Part shown: positions 44,161 through 53,489 of the stretch, piece by piece
Numbering within the stretch: position 1 is the stretch's first letter
Layout of the letters: each line of letters starts with the position of its first letter
NCBI GenBank assembly: GCA_944320415.1
Contig: CALUHJ010000002.1
Span: 62,001-126,000, forward strand
Direction: 5' to 3'
Origin: an uncultured Bacteroidales bacterium
GTDB taxonomy: Bacteria; Bacteroidota; Bacteroidia; Bacteroidales; P3
Length of the DNA: 64,000 nucleotides
Program-made: the position numbers and the translations under genes
Notes under the pieces: model-generated
The model's database searches: none
Seen by the model: the letters and a program-made list of their open reading frames with translations, nothing else
Told to the model about the DNA's origin: nothing

Positions 44161-44913
44161 TCATTTCTCTTTCTTTTTGATTAAATGAGCTAGAGGATAT
44201 CTTTCTTTCAATTTATCTATCACCGATTCAGCAGATTTCCTTGAAATAAAAGGACCTATATTTATATAATAAAACTTCTCGTTATACACTTTTACAGCTT
44301 TGGAAAGTTTCTGATATTCCTTAGGTAATTGATGTATTATGATTTTTGCTTCCTCTCTATCTGACGCCGTAGCCAAACGTATATAATATGCGAATAGAAA
44401 TGTCCTCTCATATTTGTTGTCATGGGCAAAAATCAACGAATCCAAATATTTGTTCCTTACACTGTCATTCATTTCTACTCTATCGAACATTTCAAACAAT
44501 TCATCTTGTTTTTCCCACAAATCAAAATATTCATTACCAAGTATTTCAACCCTAACCTTTGCTGTACCTTCCCTATGCAGCAATATTCGTTTTGCCGCTA
44601 ACAAAGACAAATCTATAACTCCGGATTTCGGACATCTGTCATTTACCTTAAGCAGAACGGAACGTCCGTTTTCCAAATGAGTAACCCTTACCAATGTATT
44701 CAACGGCAAAGTTTTATGCGCCGCCGTATATTTTTTCTGTGAAAAAATCTCACCGGAAGAAGTCTTCCTGTTCTCAAACCTGTTATGATAATATGTGGCA
44801 TTGCATACAAAACCCTTACTCCTGACTTTTGAGGACTCCTGAGAAAAAACGTCACTCCATAACAAAAGAAAGAGAACACAAAAAAACAAATATATAACTT
44901 TATCTTTTACCAC
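44161..44913 (-). CDS. rlpA: RlpA-like protein with a SPOR domain
   Basis: A 250-residue exported protein. Signal VIYLFFCVLFLLLWSDVFSQ, then a double-psi beta-barrel RlpA domain (about 33-120): SKGFVCNATYYHNRFENRKT, FSQKKYTAAHKTLPLNTLVR, VNDRCPKSGVIDLSLLAAKR. In some bacteria such domains are septal lytic transglycosylases; the catalytic Asp-His-type pair looks present, but activity is not proven. The C-terminal end (about 180-250) is a SPOR-like domain (FYYINIGPFISRKSAESVID) that binds denuded peptidoglycan. Overlaps the kdsC gene by 7 nt; last gene of the lptB unit. Confidence 0.83.
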   Translation of the reverse strand: MVKDKVIYLFFCVLFLLLWSDVFSQESSKVRSKGFVCNATYYHNRFENRKTSSGEIFSQKKYTAAHKTLPLNTLVRVTHLENGRSVLLKVNDRCPKSGVIDLSLLAAKRILLHREGTAKVRVEILGNEYFDLWEKQDELFEMFDRVEMNDSVRNKYLDSLIFAHDNKYERTFLFAYYIRLATASDREEAKIIIHQLPKEYQKLSKAVKVYNEKFYYINIGPFISRKSAESVIDKLKERYPLAHLIKKKEK

Positions 44914-45425
44914 GCTCTTGCATCTTGGTCAAACCATTCTCCCTGCAATCTGAGGACCTGTTCTATAACATCCCGTACGCACCCGCACCCTCCAGCACGA
45001 TGAGATATATAATCTGCAACGGATTTTATTTCCTCGGCAGCATCAGAAGGACAGGCAGAAACACCTGCTTCCAACATAACGTCATAGTCTGGTATATCAT
45101 CCCCCATGTAGAGCACTTCTTCCGAACTTATATTCTTATCCTTGAGAAACTTCTCGAAAATCTCTTTTTTCTTATGCGAACCCAAATATACATCAGTAAC
45201 ACCCAACATTTTCATCCTTGATTCTATGCTAGCTCCGCTCCCTCCTGACAAAACGGCAATTATATATCCGTGCCTCAGTGCATACTGTATTGCATACCCG
45301 TCTTTCACATTGCCGCTTCTGACTATCAAGGCATCCCCGGCAGACCATATATTTCCATCACTGATAACTCCATCGTAATCAAAAACAAAAGCCTTGATTC
45401 TATGCAACTTGGTTTTATAATTCAT
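44907..45425 (-). CDS. kdsC: 3-deoxy-D-manno-octulosonate 8-phosphate phosphatase (KdsC-like)
   Basis: HAD-superfamily phosphatase releasing Kdo for LPS inner core. A 172-residue protein: nucleophile motif FDYDGVISDG, motif II with Ser/Thr in VLSGGSGASIESRM, motif III Lys in KKKEIFEKFL, and motif IV Asp pair in LYMGDDIPDYDVMLEAGVSA. The ATG at 45425 (MNYKTKLHRIKAFVFDYDG) is preferred over an upstream start at 45479 because it sits 4 nt from the hldD stop. Part of the lptB-hldD-kdsC-rlpA unit. Confidence 0.9.
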   Translation of the reverse strand: MNYKTKLHRIKAFVFDYDGVISDGNIWSAGDALIVRSGNVKDGYAIQYALRHGYIIAVLSGGSGASIESRMKMLGVTDVYLGSHKKKEIFEKFLKDKNISSEEVLYMGDDIPDYDVMLEAGVSACPSDAAEEIKSVADYISHRAGGCGCVRDVIEQVLRLQGEWFDQDARAW

Positions 45426-45429
45426 ATAA

Positions 45430-46395
45430 TCAATAATATTTATTCGGAATAAGATAGTTACATACGTAATCCCGCACACCTTCTTCTAACGAAAAGAAAT
45501 CATCATTATATCCTACACTTCTCAATTTAGATATTTTAGCTTCAGTAAAATATTGATACTTGTCCCTTATATCCTCAGGCATATCTATAAATTTTATGTT
45601 TTCCTTCCTGTCCATTGCGTCAAAAGTCGCCACAGCCAAATCATAAAAACTCCGTGCCTTACCTGTTCCAAGATTGTAAATATCCGACTTGGGCCTATGA
45701 GTCATCAAATAATACATGACATTAACCACATCCTTGACATATACAAAGTCTCTCATCTGCCATCCATCCCTGTAACCTTCCTTATATGAACGGAACAATC
45801 TTGCCTCGGAGGAATCATTGATTTGGTTGAAAGAATGATAAATCACAGACGCCATCCTGCCTTTATGATATTCGTTAGGACCATAAACATTGAAAAATTT
45901 AAGCCCCGCCCAAAAAACAGGTTTCTCATCACAAGAAAGAGCCCACAAATCGAATTCCTGTTTAGAACGGCCATAAGGATTCAAAGGTTTGAGATTTTCT
46001 ATAAGGTCGGTATTATCATCATATCCAAATTCTCCCGCTCCGTATGTCGCAGCCGAAGAAGCATAAACCAAAGGAATGGAATGCTTGGAACATATTGTCC
46101 AAAGACTCTTTGTGTACTCAAGGTTAAGATGTTCGAACACATTCCAGTCAAACTCCGTCGTATCGGTTCTCGCTCCCAAGTGAAATACACCTTCTATCTC
46201 GGAAGCATTATTTGAAAACCAATCTATAAATTCCTCTCTGTCTATTTTCCTGCAATATGCCGCATGAACATAATTTTTCTCTTTTTCAATTTTTGAAAAA
46301 TCATCCACTATCAATACATCTTTCCTTCCTTCTCTGTTCAACTTGCCAAGCATACAACTGCCTATAAATCCGGCAGCACCCGTTACTACTATCAT
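45430..46395 (-). CDS. hldD: ADP-L-glycero-D-manno-heptose 6-epimerase
   Basis: Forms the L-glycero form of ADP-heptose used by heptosyltransferases. A 321-residue short-chain dehydrogenase/epimerase: NADP-binding start MIVVTGAAGFIGSCML, catalytic YGRSK in LNPYGRSKQEFDLWALS, FNVYGPNEYHKGRMASVIYH and YNLGTGKARSFYDLA. A member of a Rossmann epimerase branch close to UDP-glucose 4-epimerases, but GRMAS and the start match HldD. It links to the GT9 gene at 15372. Confidence 0.92.
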   Translation of the reverse strand: MIVVTGAAGFIGSCMLGKLNREGRKDVLIVDDFSKIEKEKNYVHAAYCRKIDREEFIDWFSNNASEIEGVFHLGARTDTTEFDWNVFEHLNLEYTKSLWTICSKHSIPLVYASSAATYGAGEFGYDDNTDLIENLKPLNPYGRSKQEFDLWALSCDEKPVFWAGLKFFNVYGPNEYHKGRMASVIYHSFNQINDSSEARLFRSYKEGYRDGWQMRDFVYVKDVVNVMYYLMTHRPKSDIYNLGTGKARSFYDLAVATFDAMDRKENIKFIDMPEDIRDKYQYFTEAKISKLRSVGYNDDFFSLEEGVRDYVCNYLIPNKYY

Positions 46396-46407
46396 ATCAT
46401 ATTTGTT

Positions 46408-47739
46408 TTAACGCGAATAAGGCACCTTGTCTATCATGGACGCATAATCAAGCGCTTTTTCATAGACAGCACGCCATCCCTTCCATTCAAATTCATCGGA
46501 CAAACTCTCATTATGCCAAATGCTTATCATTTCTCCATTCACCATAACCACCTCATCCGTCAGTTTTTGTATTGTCTCCCAGGCCGACTGACACGAAAGA
46601 TTCAATCCATTCTTCAACGCAACATCCATATATGCAAACGGATAAACCTTCAATTTAGTCTCAACATCAAGAGCAAGATCATAAAAATTAAAACTACTAC
46701 ATATGCCGGCCCTGAAACCCACATTGCTGGAATATCCCATGGAAAAATCCATCTCTATATTATTGTCTATCAAATGTCTGTAAGTTTCAGGCAAACGAAA
46801 TCTCAGATAATGGAATCTCGAACGATGTATAGGCTTATGCAATATGGAGCTCAACATCTTCACCTGTTCTTTTAACGCTTCCGAATCCAGAAAACTCTCA
46901 TACGAAGGATGTATTCCAACCTTTGCATAATCGCAAAGAGATTTTACAAGCATCTGAAAACGACGGTTATATGGACTTATGTTCTTGTCAAACTTGCCAT
47001 ATAGTCCGAAAAGCACAAAAAACACCGTCCTTACTCTCAATGCCTTTATCAGAGAAATTATATAGTCAAAGTTATCGAACGGATCGGAATCTTTACCCAT
47101 CAGAACCTTCAGACGTTTCCAACACAAATGAGCATCGCCCCTGAACAAATCTCTGAAAAAACCTCCTGTTCCACGCATAAAACCCTTTCCTATATAAGAA
47201 AAAGCAGAATCCACATCTATGGTGTTGACAAACGAAAAATAACGGTCTCTGAATGTCAGTTCGGGATAACGTTCAACAAGCTTATGTTTCAACTTCTCCG
47301 CCCATATGTTTACCACCGGCTTCTGCAAGAAGCCCTTCTTATATGCCAAACTGTCCTCGGCCTTGAATCTTGAATGTTCATCCTGAATGAACGGCAAATA
47401 TTCCTCATAACGTGAGACAAGATAGAAAGAAGAAGCCAGAACATCATGCGTAAAAACGGAATCCTTGGAATATACCCTGAAAAAATAAGGCAGTCCGTCC
47501 TGCTCCATGTAATCTATTTCCAGAAACTCTATCGCCGTTTGGAAAAGCAAAGGGGAAGATGCCAAAAAAACCTCATCGCAAAGCTTTTGCTGACAATAGG
47601 AAAACTTGGGTCCGCAATACTGCAAGAACTCATCCCTGCTGGTGGTTATCGTAAAATCAACTCCTATCAGGTCCCTGAAAACCAGATTCAGCGTATAACC
47701 AGCCCTGTTGGTTATCTTGTCAAGATATATAAGCAACAT
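46408..47739 (-). CDS. Polysaccharide-deacetylase-family protein (DUF7033 type)
   Basis: A 443-residue cytoplasmic-looking protein without a signal peptide. N-terminal region (about 1-150; MLLIYLDKITNRAGYTLNLV then FRDLIG) matches the DUF7033 pattern seen before polysaccharide-deacetylase-like domains in Bacteroidetes. The later domain has FSFVNTIDVDSAFSY (Asp pair at the metal-site position) and VGIHPSYES (His), like NodB-fold motifs 1 and 2, and ends SIWHNESLSDEFEWKGWR (His). Which sugar it acts on is unknown; position between lptB and hldD suggests an envelope glycan. The ATG at 47739 is chosen because it lies 4 nt after lptB. Confidence 0.72.
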   Translation of the reverse strand: MLLIYLDKITNRAGYTLNLVFRDLIGVDFTITTSRDEFLQYCGPKFSYCQQKLCDEVFLASSPLLFQTAIEFLEIDYMEQDGLPYFFRVYSKDSVFTHDVLASSFYLVSRYEEYLPFIQDEHSRFKAEDSLAYKKGFLQKPVVNIWAEKLKHKLVERYPELTFRDRYFSFVNTIDVDSAFSYIGKGFMRGTGGFFRDLFRGDAHLCWKRLKVLMGKDSDPFDNFDYIISLIKALRVRTVFFVLFGLYGKFDKNISPYNRRFQMLVKSLCDYAKVGIHPSYESFLDSEALKEQVKMLSSILHKPIHRSRFHYLRFRLPETYRHLIDNNIEMDFSMGYSSNVGFRAGICSSFNFYDLALDVETKLKVYPFAYMDVALKNGLNLSCQSAWETIQKLTDEVVMVNGEMISIWHNESLSDEFEWKGWRAVYEKALDYASMIDKVPYSR

Positions 47740-47743
47740 AAAA

Positions 47744-48466
47744 CTATCTAAGTTCAAAATTATCCCCCAAATACTTTTTTCTGACCTGCTCATCACCCGC
47801 CAGCTGTTCAGGAGTGCCGTATTTGAAAACACTACCCTCTATCAGCAAATACGCCCTGTTGGTAATGGAAAGAGTCTCATGAACATTATGGTCCGTAATC
47901 AGAACACCTATATTTCTGTCTTTCAACCCTCTCACTATTTGCTGAATATCCTGCACCGCTATTGGGTCAACACCCGCAAAGGGCTCGTCCAGCAAAATGA
48001 ATTTGGGATTCGAAGCCAACGCCCTCGCTATCTCTGTCCTTCTTCTCTCACCTCCAGAAAGCTGGTTTCCCTTGTTCTTGCGTATATGCGTCAGACTGAA
48101 CTCCTCAAGCAGGGATTCCATCGTATCCCTTCTTTCAGTCTGTGTCATATTTCTGAATTCCAGAATGGACATGATGTTGTCCTCAACCGACAAATTACGG
48201 AAAACGGAAGCCTCCTGAGCAAGATAGCCGACTCCGAGTTGGGCACGCTTGTACATGGGCATGTGGGTAATTTCCTGACTGTCGAGGAAAATCTTGCCGG
48301 AAAAAGGTCTGATCAACCCTGTCATCATATAAAACGTGGTTGTCTTGCCCGCTCCGTTCGGACCAAGCAATCCGACTATCTCTCCCTGCGAAACCTCTAT
48401 AGACACACCTTTTACAACAACCCTTTTCCTGTATTTCTTCACTACATTTTCCGTATACAACCTCAT
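47744..48466 (-). CDS. lptB: LPS export ABC transporter ATP-binding protein LptB
   Basis: Cytoplasmic ATPase of the LptBFGC complex, which pulls lipopolysaccharide out of the inner membrane. A 240-residue ABC protein: Walker [17 protein letters not shown]-loop [20 protein letters not shown], signature [17 protein letters not shown], Walker [21 protein letters not shown] and H-loop [12 protein letters not shown]. The LptB type is supported by [18 protein letters not shown]. The ATG at 48466 ([12 protein letters not shown]) is preferred to 48490. First gene of the envelope unit. Confidence 0.95.
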   Translation of the reverse strand: MRLYTENVVKKYRKRVVVKGVSIEVSQGEIVGLLGPNGAGKTTTFYMMTGLIRPFSGKIFLDSQEITHMPMYKRAQLGVGYLAQEASVFRNLSVEDNIMSILEFRNMTQTERRDTMESLLEEFSLTHIRKNKGNQLSGGERRRTEIARALASNPKFILLDEPFAGVDPIAVQDIQQIVRGLKDRNIGVLITDHNVHETLSITNRAYLLIEGSVFKYGTPEQLAGDEQVRKKYLGDNFELR

Positions 48467-48487
48467 CTGTTCCGAATCTTTATATTG

Positions 48488-48495
48488 CAAAGATA
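48488..48495 (-). promoter_or_regulatory. Probable -7 box of the lptB operon
   Basis: Minus-strand TATCTTTG, 22 nt upstream of the lptB start. Confidence 0.4.
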
Positions 48496-48575
48496 TGAAT
48501 AATTACTTAAAAACCAATCCGACAACAAAGCCTTTGCGATACGGCAAGTCATGTAGTGGAGATAATATATTTTCG

Positions 48576-48583
48576 TACTTTTG
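48576..48583 (+). promoter_or_regulatory. Probable -7 box of the methyltransferase-like gene
   Basis: TACTTTTG 24 nt before the start at 48607; -33 not clear. Confidence 0.4.
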
Positions 48584-48606
48584 CAGCCCGAACGAAAACG
48601 ATATCG

Positions 48607-49326
48607 ATGAACAGAAAACTCCTTTCAAAAGACCGCATCCATCATCTGCTTCTTGCAAAAGACGAATATTCTCTGCACTCCCCCCTAATGTTCGACTTTT
48701 TCACGAAAGGATTGAAACCGGGGCTCGACAAAACAAACTACAGGTGCATAATGAATTTTGAAAAGGAAATAACAAAAAAATATAATGACGGAAAAATATC
48801 GTGTTCACGTTCAAACAACATGTTCTTATGCAAACTCGTCAGATATTTCGCCCCGGAAAACATACTGGAAGTAGGAACGGAGTTCGGCATAAGCACACAA
48901 TACATGGCAAGGACAAACCATAATGCCACCGTATTCAGCATTGGAAACAGCGAAGAGAAAACATCCGTCGCCGACAAAGGATTCAGGGAAAACGGAATAA
49001 ACAACGTGAAACTGTTTTCGGGCCTTTATGACCAACTGTTGCCAGAATGCCTTGAAAAAATGAGGCGTGTGGACTTTGCCTGCATAAACAAGGCCGATAA
49101 TGACGACAAAATAATGCGCTATATCGAACTCATATTGCCTTATTGCAGTAAAGAATGTCCGATAGTCATAAAGGGAATATACGAAAACGAGGAAATGAAA
49201 AAGACATGGCAAGAAATATGCGAGGACAAAAGGTTCATGATTTGTGCGGACTTTTTTTCCTTCGGACTTATTCTTTTGAGTGACAAGCCTTTGCAAAAGC
49301 AGAACTACCGACTTAAGATGCGGTGA
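48607..49326 (+). CDS. Class I SAM-dependent methyltransferase-like protein
   Basis: A 239-residue protein with a methyltransferase-like Rossmann core: motif I NILEVGTEFGISTQYMART (the E-x-G-x-x-x-G form seen in catechol O-methyltransferase-like enzymes), motif II around HNATVFSIGNSEEK, motif IV KMRRVDFACINKADNDDKI, where the usual Asp-for-metal or Asp-x-Pro-Tyr is absent. N-terminal helices (about 1-75) are unassigned. No metal-binding set is clear, so activity is uncertain. The ATG at 48607 is chosen over 48556. Stands alone between the lptB unit and the lptC run. Confidence 0.65.
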   Translation: MNRKLLSKDRIHHLLLAKDEYSLHSPLMFDFFTKGLKPGLDKTNYRCIMNFEKEITKKYNDGKISCSRSNNMFLCKLVRYFAPENILEVGTEFGISTQYMARTNHNATVFSIGNSEEKTSVADKGFRENGINNVKLFSGLYDQLLPECLEKMRRVDFACINKADNDDKIMRYIELILPYCSKECPIVIKGIYENEEMKKTWQEICEDKRFMICADFFSFGLILLSDKPLQKQNYRLKMR

Positions 49327-49339
49327 AAACCAAACGAAG

Positions 49340-49416
49340 ATTCAGAAAAATGAATTCAGAAAAGAAAAAAATGTCTTCTGAAAAGAAAATCACGGAATCA
49401 AGATTCGATAAACCGC
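49340..49416. repeat. 21-nt-period intergenic repeat, site 3
   Basis: Related units start at 49340, 49354, 49375 and 49396, that is 14, 21 and 21 nt apart. They begin ATTCAGAAAAA, ATTCAGAAAAGAAAA, CTTCTGAAAAGAAAA and AATCAAGATTCG. Located between convergent genes (methyltransferase-like and lptC). It combines the TTCWGAAAAG core (site 2) with the CGGAATCAAG core (sites 1 and 4). Confidence 0.6.
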
Positions 49417-49450
49417 TATCAAATTACGTACACAACGGTTCCGGATGGAA

Positions 49451-50011
49451 TCAATCCTGTTCCTCTTCCACGGTCTGTGTTCCGTAAGGGTTCATAATCA
49501 TTATGCTGTCGAAATTGTCCCTTGCCCTCAGTCCGCTGCCGAAATCGATTCCCGAGGCGGAATGGTGACGTATCGGCAAATCCGTCCTCAACAATGCCGA
49601 ATCCTTTATCCAAAACAAATCCCTGCAATAAAACGTATCCTGTTGACGATAGTCTATTATTACCACACTGTCCCTTATGTAATAAACCTCTGACCATTTG
49701 TAGTTAACGGCATAGTCAGCCCTTAGCATGGCCTTTGTAGACAAATCCTGATTCAGGAAAATCAGGTTTATTCCTTTGGGAAAACACATTTTTGCACTGT
49801 CACCCGAATACACCTGTATAAGGTCGGAAAACAGTTCGACGTCAACCACACCGTTCACACTTCTGAGAAGATGTGCCTCCTTTACGATTTGGGACGGTTT
49901 TCCTTTCATACTGTCTTCTGTTGTCTTATTCACATCCCGACCGCACGAAATACAAAGAATACAAAAAGCGAATATGCCTGTATAAAAAAGGCATATCCGC
50001 TTGTAATTCAT
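49451..50011 (-). CDS. lptC: LPS export protein LptC (lipoprotein form)
   Basis: Periplasmic bridge of the Lpt system that receives LPS from LptBFG. A 186-residue protein with a lipoprotein signal ICLFYTGIFAFCILCISC followed by GRDVNKTTED, then an OstA/LptC beta-jellyroll: QIVKEAHLLRSVNGVVDVEL, GINLIFLNQDLSTKAMLRAD and WIKDSALLRTDLPIRHHSAS. The lipid anchor replaces the transmembrane helix of the E. coli protein, as in other Bacteroidetes. The ATG at 50011 is chosen by the signal peptide. Last gene of a long minus run; it follows a TPR protein as in related genomes. Confidence 0.88.
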   Translation of the reverse strand: MNYKRICLFYTGIFAFCILCISCGRDVNKTTEDSMKGKPSQIVKEAHLLRSVNGVVDVELFSDLIQVYSGDSAKMCFPKGINLIFLNQDLSTKAMLRADYAVNYKWSEVYYIRDSVVIIDYRQQDTFYCRDLFWIKDSALLRTDLPIRHHSASGIDFGSGLRARDNFDSIMIMNPYGTQTVEEEQD

Positions 50012-50037
50012 TATGTTCCTTATGTTCGACACCTGTT

Positions 50038-51417
50038 TTAGTCTCTTGATCTGGCCGTTGTACCCTTTCCTATCCAACATCCGACGGTAAATCCCTGACC
50101 GGGCTGTATGGAATTGAAGAACATGTCGGCTTTAAGCGGCCATTGACCACGAGCGGAATTCATCACCTTCTGAGCCTCATCGGCAAGAGACGGATCTATC
50201 GACTTGGCTCTTGCAGCCTCGTCATAAGCCACCCATGCGGCTCCCCTTATCTTTCCTTCGTGTGACGCACAACTTACCGCACTTCTCAAATACATATTTG
50301 CAACCAACAAAACAGCCTTGCCTTCCAAAGACTTGTCATACTGCGGAATTTGATTTGCAACATTTCTTGCCGCAGCATACTGTCCGGAATTCATCAATGC
50401 CTGAGCCCAAACAAAAGCGGCCTTGGCCTTTGCATCGTTATCCTCCAATTTGTTTACGGCTTCCTCCAAATAAACGGCAGCTTCCTTACTCTGATCTCTT
50501 GACATCAACATCGTTCCCATAAGGAATGCGGACTTGCCGGTAGGTTCCAACTTGTGCAGATTCTCGGTTGCAGCAAAGAAAAGCTCCGAATCCGTACATC
50601 CTTTACGTTCAAGATTGGTTGTAATCTTCTTCAACAATGCCAAATCATTTGGATTTGTCTTGAATTTAGGCTCATAGATAGGTATTATCTTCTCGCAAGA
50701 TGCGTAAGGGGCAATGATTTCTTCGGTTATGGCCAAATAGCTTGTGGCATTCTTCATATCGGTCTCAACCTTCTTTATTTCCTTGGCATTTCCGGAAGCC
50801 TTGAGTTGTTCCAAAAGTTTCTTGTCATTGCTGATGATTGATTCCAATGTTGAAGTTGCATAATCATAGGCGGTAAACAGCATGTCCATCTGTTCGTTGT
50901 TCGCCTTTATATAGGCAAGATATTGTATTGTTGCCGTTACATACAAAGGACAATACTGGGCATCCAGTTTATCTCCGCCTTTCTCGCTTGCCTCTTTGTA
51001 AAGCTTGTAGATCTGTTCCTTGGAATCAGGTCTGTATTCGGACAATATCTTTGCCTTCTGTGCTATATTGTTATATTCTTCACCAAAAGCCATGGTTCTT
51101 GCGTCCTGCATGGCCAAATATTCATCTATATACTTGTCTCTTTCCGCAGGAGTCGCCGCATTGGCTATCATATATTTAAGAATGTTCGCGCCCCTTATAT
51201 AGGTATTGACGTGATAGTTAGGACAATGCTTCAACACTTTTGACCAAGGCTGATAAGCATCCTTGTAATTCTTTTGCTTGTAAAATTCCTGGTATAAGGA
51301 ATTGTTGATCAAACATGCACTGCTGTCTTCAGGCGTCTTGCCGTACTTTTGTGCATTTACATTTACCGCACCCAACACCATAGCTGCAAATGCAGTAAAA
51401 AAAACTACTTTCCTCAT
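50038..51417 (-). CDS. Exported tetratricopeptide-repeat protein
   Basis: A 459-residue periplasmic protein: signal MRKVVFFTAFAAMVLGAVNV, then TPR-like helical repeats over most of the chain, for example NSLYQEFYKQKNYKDAYQPW and SKEAAVYLEEAVNKLEDNDA, SGQYAAARNVANQIP. The C-terminal end FNSIQPGQGFTVGCWIGKGT is conserved in Bacteroidales homologues by my memory, not verified here. Role unknown; it is regularly placed between an outer-membrane protein and lptC. The ATG at 51417 is chosen by the signal peptide. Confidence 0.8.
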   Translation of the reverse strand: MRKVVFFTAFAAMVLGAVNVNAQKYGKTPEDSSACLINNSLYQEFYKQKNYKDAYQPWSKVLKHCPNYHVNTYIRGANILKYMIANAATPAERDKYIDEYLAMQDARTMAFGEEYNNIAQKAKILSEYRPDSKEQIYKLYKEASEKGGDKLDAQYCPLYVTATIQYLAYIKANNEQMDMLFTAYDYATSTLESIISNDKKLLEQLKASGNAKEIKKVETDMKNATSYLAITEEIIAPYASCEKIIPIYEPKFKTNPNDLALLKKITTNLERKGCTDSELFFAATENLHKLEPTGKSAFLMGTMLMSRDQSKEAAVYLEEAVNKLEDNDAKAKAAFVWAQALMNSGQYAAARNVANQIPQYDKSLEGKAVLLVANMYLRSAVSCASHEGKIRGAAWVAYDEAARAKSIDPSLADEAQKVMNSARGQWPLKADMFFNSIQPGQGFTVGCWIGKGTTARSRD

Positions 51418-51459
51418 TTTGTTACTTCCTTGTTTTATTATTGTTTGTATCATTAAATG

Positions 51460-52764
51460 CTATTGATATTTTCTTTTAAAGAACCATAGATCCTTTGCAG
51501 AGAAAGACACTCCTATACCAAAATAATCTTTCTGTATCAAACCGTTTTCAATCGTACCCTGACGTCCGTATTCAAAACTTATGTTTATTCTCGTTCCCTG
51601 TTTCCTTATAGGAAGACCAAAACCCAAAGAAACGCCTATGCGTGATATCCGTCTGTCTCTTAAATAGAGCGAACCGTTTTCATAATTGGCACCTATACGA
51701 TAGTTTATTTTTTCAAGATAATTACCGTATATGTCGGGAGTGTATTCCGCTCCCACATTGAATCTATAGGAATCCTTTAGTATATCAAAATATGTTACGT
51801 TCTGAAGGGAAAAACCGGACCACTCCGTATAAGTAAAATCCACTCCTACAAACAACTTATTCAACTTTTCATAGGAAAGGCCCGCGCCAAAAGACTGAGG
51901 CAGTTTTATATTGCCGTCAGAATCTAGGAACAATACGGAATCCCTTATAATTTCAGCCCCAGCACTTTCAGTAAAAGTGTATTGTCTGTATTCGTTCTTG
52001 GTAGGCAGATATGCAGGTAACACATAGGTCAAGCCGAAACCTATCCTATTGTCATTTTTCAAGGTTTTAAAATACTGCAATCCCAAATCAGCATTAAAAG
52101 CGGATATTCTGTAATTACTTTCTATTCTCGAGTTAAGCTTTTGTGCATCATCAGGAAATACAACCGTAGCACTCTTATAATAATTCCCGAATATATACTG
52201 CACATTAAGTCCTAAAGAAAAATCATGCAACCAACCTAATTTTTCAGACGGTTGATATGCAAAACCCAGTATTGCCTTGTTAAGTCCACCATCTCCTTCA
52301 TATATCGCATTATAATTTCCCGTTTCAGAATTAGATAAATTAGTTTCAGAAGCAGTAAAATCTATAATTGACAAAGGCAAAAGTCCACCTGCTATCTTAA
52401 GGGTTTTATGCAATGGAAACGAAAACAATATATGAGAAACACCTCCTGTATTGCCGGAAGATTCTGCATTGTCGGATTTCAAAAAAACATTATTGGAACA
52501 AAAACCTATGTCGAACACGAAAGACAAGGTATCAACCCCTGAATAGGACGCCGGATTTTTATAATTTACAAAATTATTCCTTCGCAAAGCATAAGATATT
52601 CCTCCCATTGCAGAATTAACAGAATTCGTGAACAACTCTGTCTCACCTATTCCATATTTTGAATACGGAGAACTTATGGTATTCTGGGACTTTACCTGTT
52701 CTGCAAATACCAAAAGCAACAAAAAAAGCAACGATATATCAAACCTTTTTCTTAGCATTAACAT
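51460..52764 (-). CDS. Outer-membrane beta-barrel protein (FadL/TodX-like)
   Basis: A 434-residue exported outer-membrane protein. Signal FDISLLFLLLLVFAEQVKSQ, then NTISSPYSKYGIGETELFTN and SVNSAMGGISYALR, a start shared with FadL-like transporters of Bacteroidetes, and a barrel of about 14 strands ending in aromatic-rich FGIGVSFSAKDLWFFKRKYQ. Likely moves hydrophobic molecules; the substrate is unknown. Two start codons (52764 and 52758) are possible; both overlap the coaX end by 20-26 nt, so translation is coupled. Confidence 0.8.
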   Translation of the reverse strand: MLMLRKRFDISLLFLLLLVFAEQVKSQNTISSPYSKYGIGETELFTNSVNSAMGGISYALRRNNFVNYKNPASYSGVDTLSFVFDIGFCSNNVFLKSDNAESSGNTGGVSHILFSFPLHKTLKIAGGLLPLSIIDFTASETNLSNSETGNYNAIYEGDGGLNKAILGFAYQPSEKLGWLHDFSLGLNVQYIFGNYYKSATVVFPDDAQKLNSRIESNYRISAFNADLGLQYFKTLKNDNRIGFGLTYVLPAYLPTKNEYRQYTFTESAGAEIIRDSVLFLDSDGNIKLPQSFGAGLSYEKLNKLFVGVDFTYTEWSGFSLQNVTYFDILKDSYRFNVGAEYTPDIYGNYLEKINYRIGANYENGSLYLRDRRISRIGVSLGFGLPIRKQGTRINISFEYGRQGTIENGLIQKDYFGIGVSFSAKDLWFFKRKYQ

Positions 52765-53476
52765 TCAATATAATATTTAATCCTTTCAATACCAGCTTAT
52801 CCTCCACAATTACATTACAATTCAATCGTTCTGCTATAAAACCCGCATCTCCTCCGGTCAAAACGACTTTAATGTTGTCATTTTCTTTCAAATACCAATT
52901 AATCATTGATTCTATCTCTGCCACTGTACCGTTAAGCACTCCCGATTTTATACATCCAATTGTACTTTTTTCACACAATCTTACGTTTTCATGTTCAATT
53001 TCTATCAACGGCAAATCAGTAGTAAAATTATGTAAGGCCTTATATTTCATTTCAATACCGGTAGTTATACTTCCTCCTCTGTAAACCTTGTTTTCATCAA
53101 CAAAATCAAAACAGACGCAACTGCCGGCATCTATCACCAATACTGCATCACCGCTATAAAGAACACTTGCCGCAACAACGGCAGCTATTCGATCCTTTCC
53201 AAGTGTGGACGGCGTGGAATAATCAATTCTTATCGGCAGATACAACTCATCCGTCATGGAAAACAATTCCGTATTGTCCATCAAATAATTCATCACCTGT
53301 TCTTCTTCCTCCCCTGCAACAGAACTGACAATTGCCTGTTGTAAATCGAACTTACAAAACAGATTTTCAAGAATTCCGACCGACAAAGTTTGAAAAGAAG
53401 AAAAATATACCATATCATCTTTTTCAAAAACAGCCAGCTTATATCTTGTATTACCTCTGTCTATGACAAGTTTCAT
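52739..53476 (-). CDS. coaX: Type III pantothenate kinase
   Basis: First step of coenzyme A synthesis, phosphorylating pantothenate. A 245-residue ASKHA-fold enzyme: start MKLVIDRGNTRYKLAVFEKD (Asp-x-Gly-Asn-Thr phosphate loop), STLGKDRIAAVVAAS (Gly-x-Asp-Arg), AVLVIDAGSCVCFDFVDENK, then YRGGSITTGIEMKYKALHNF and TGGDAGFIAERLN. Type III enzymes need a monovalent cation and resist CoA feedback, as known for the family. In a run with an outer-membrane protein, TPR protein and lptC, a common order in Bacteroidales. Confidence 0.95.
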   Translation of the reverse strand: MKLVIDRGNTRYKLAVFEKDDMVYFSSFQTLSVGILENLFCKFDLQQAIVSSVAGEEEEQVMNYLMDNTELFSMTDELYLPIRIDYSTPSTLGKDRIAAVVAASVLYSGDAVLVIDAGSCVCFDFVDENKVYRGGSITTGIEMKYKALHNFTTDLPLIEIEHENVRLCEKSTIGCIKSGVLNGTVAEIESMINWYLKENDNIKVVLTGGDAGFIAERLNCNVIVEDKLVLKGLNIILNVNAKKKV

Positions 53477-53489
53477 AATCTCTGTTGCG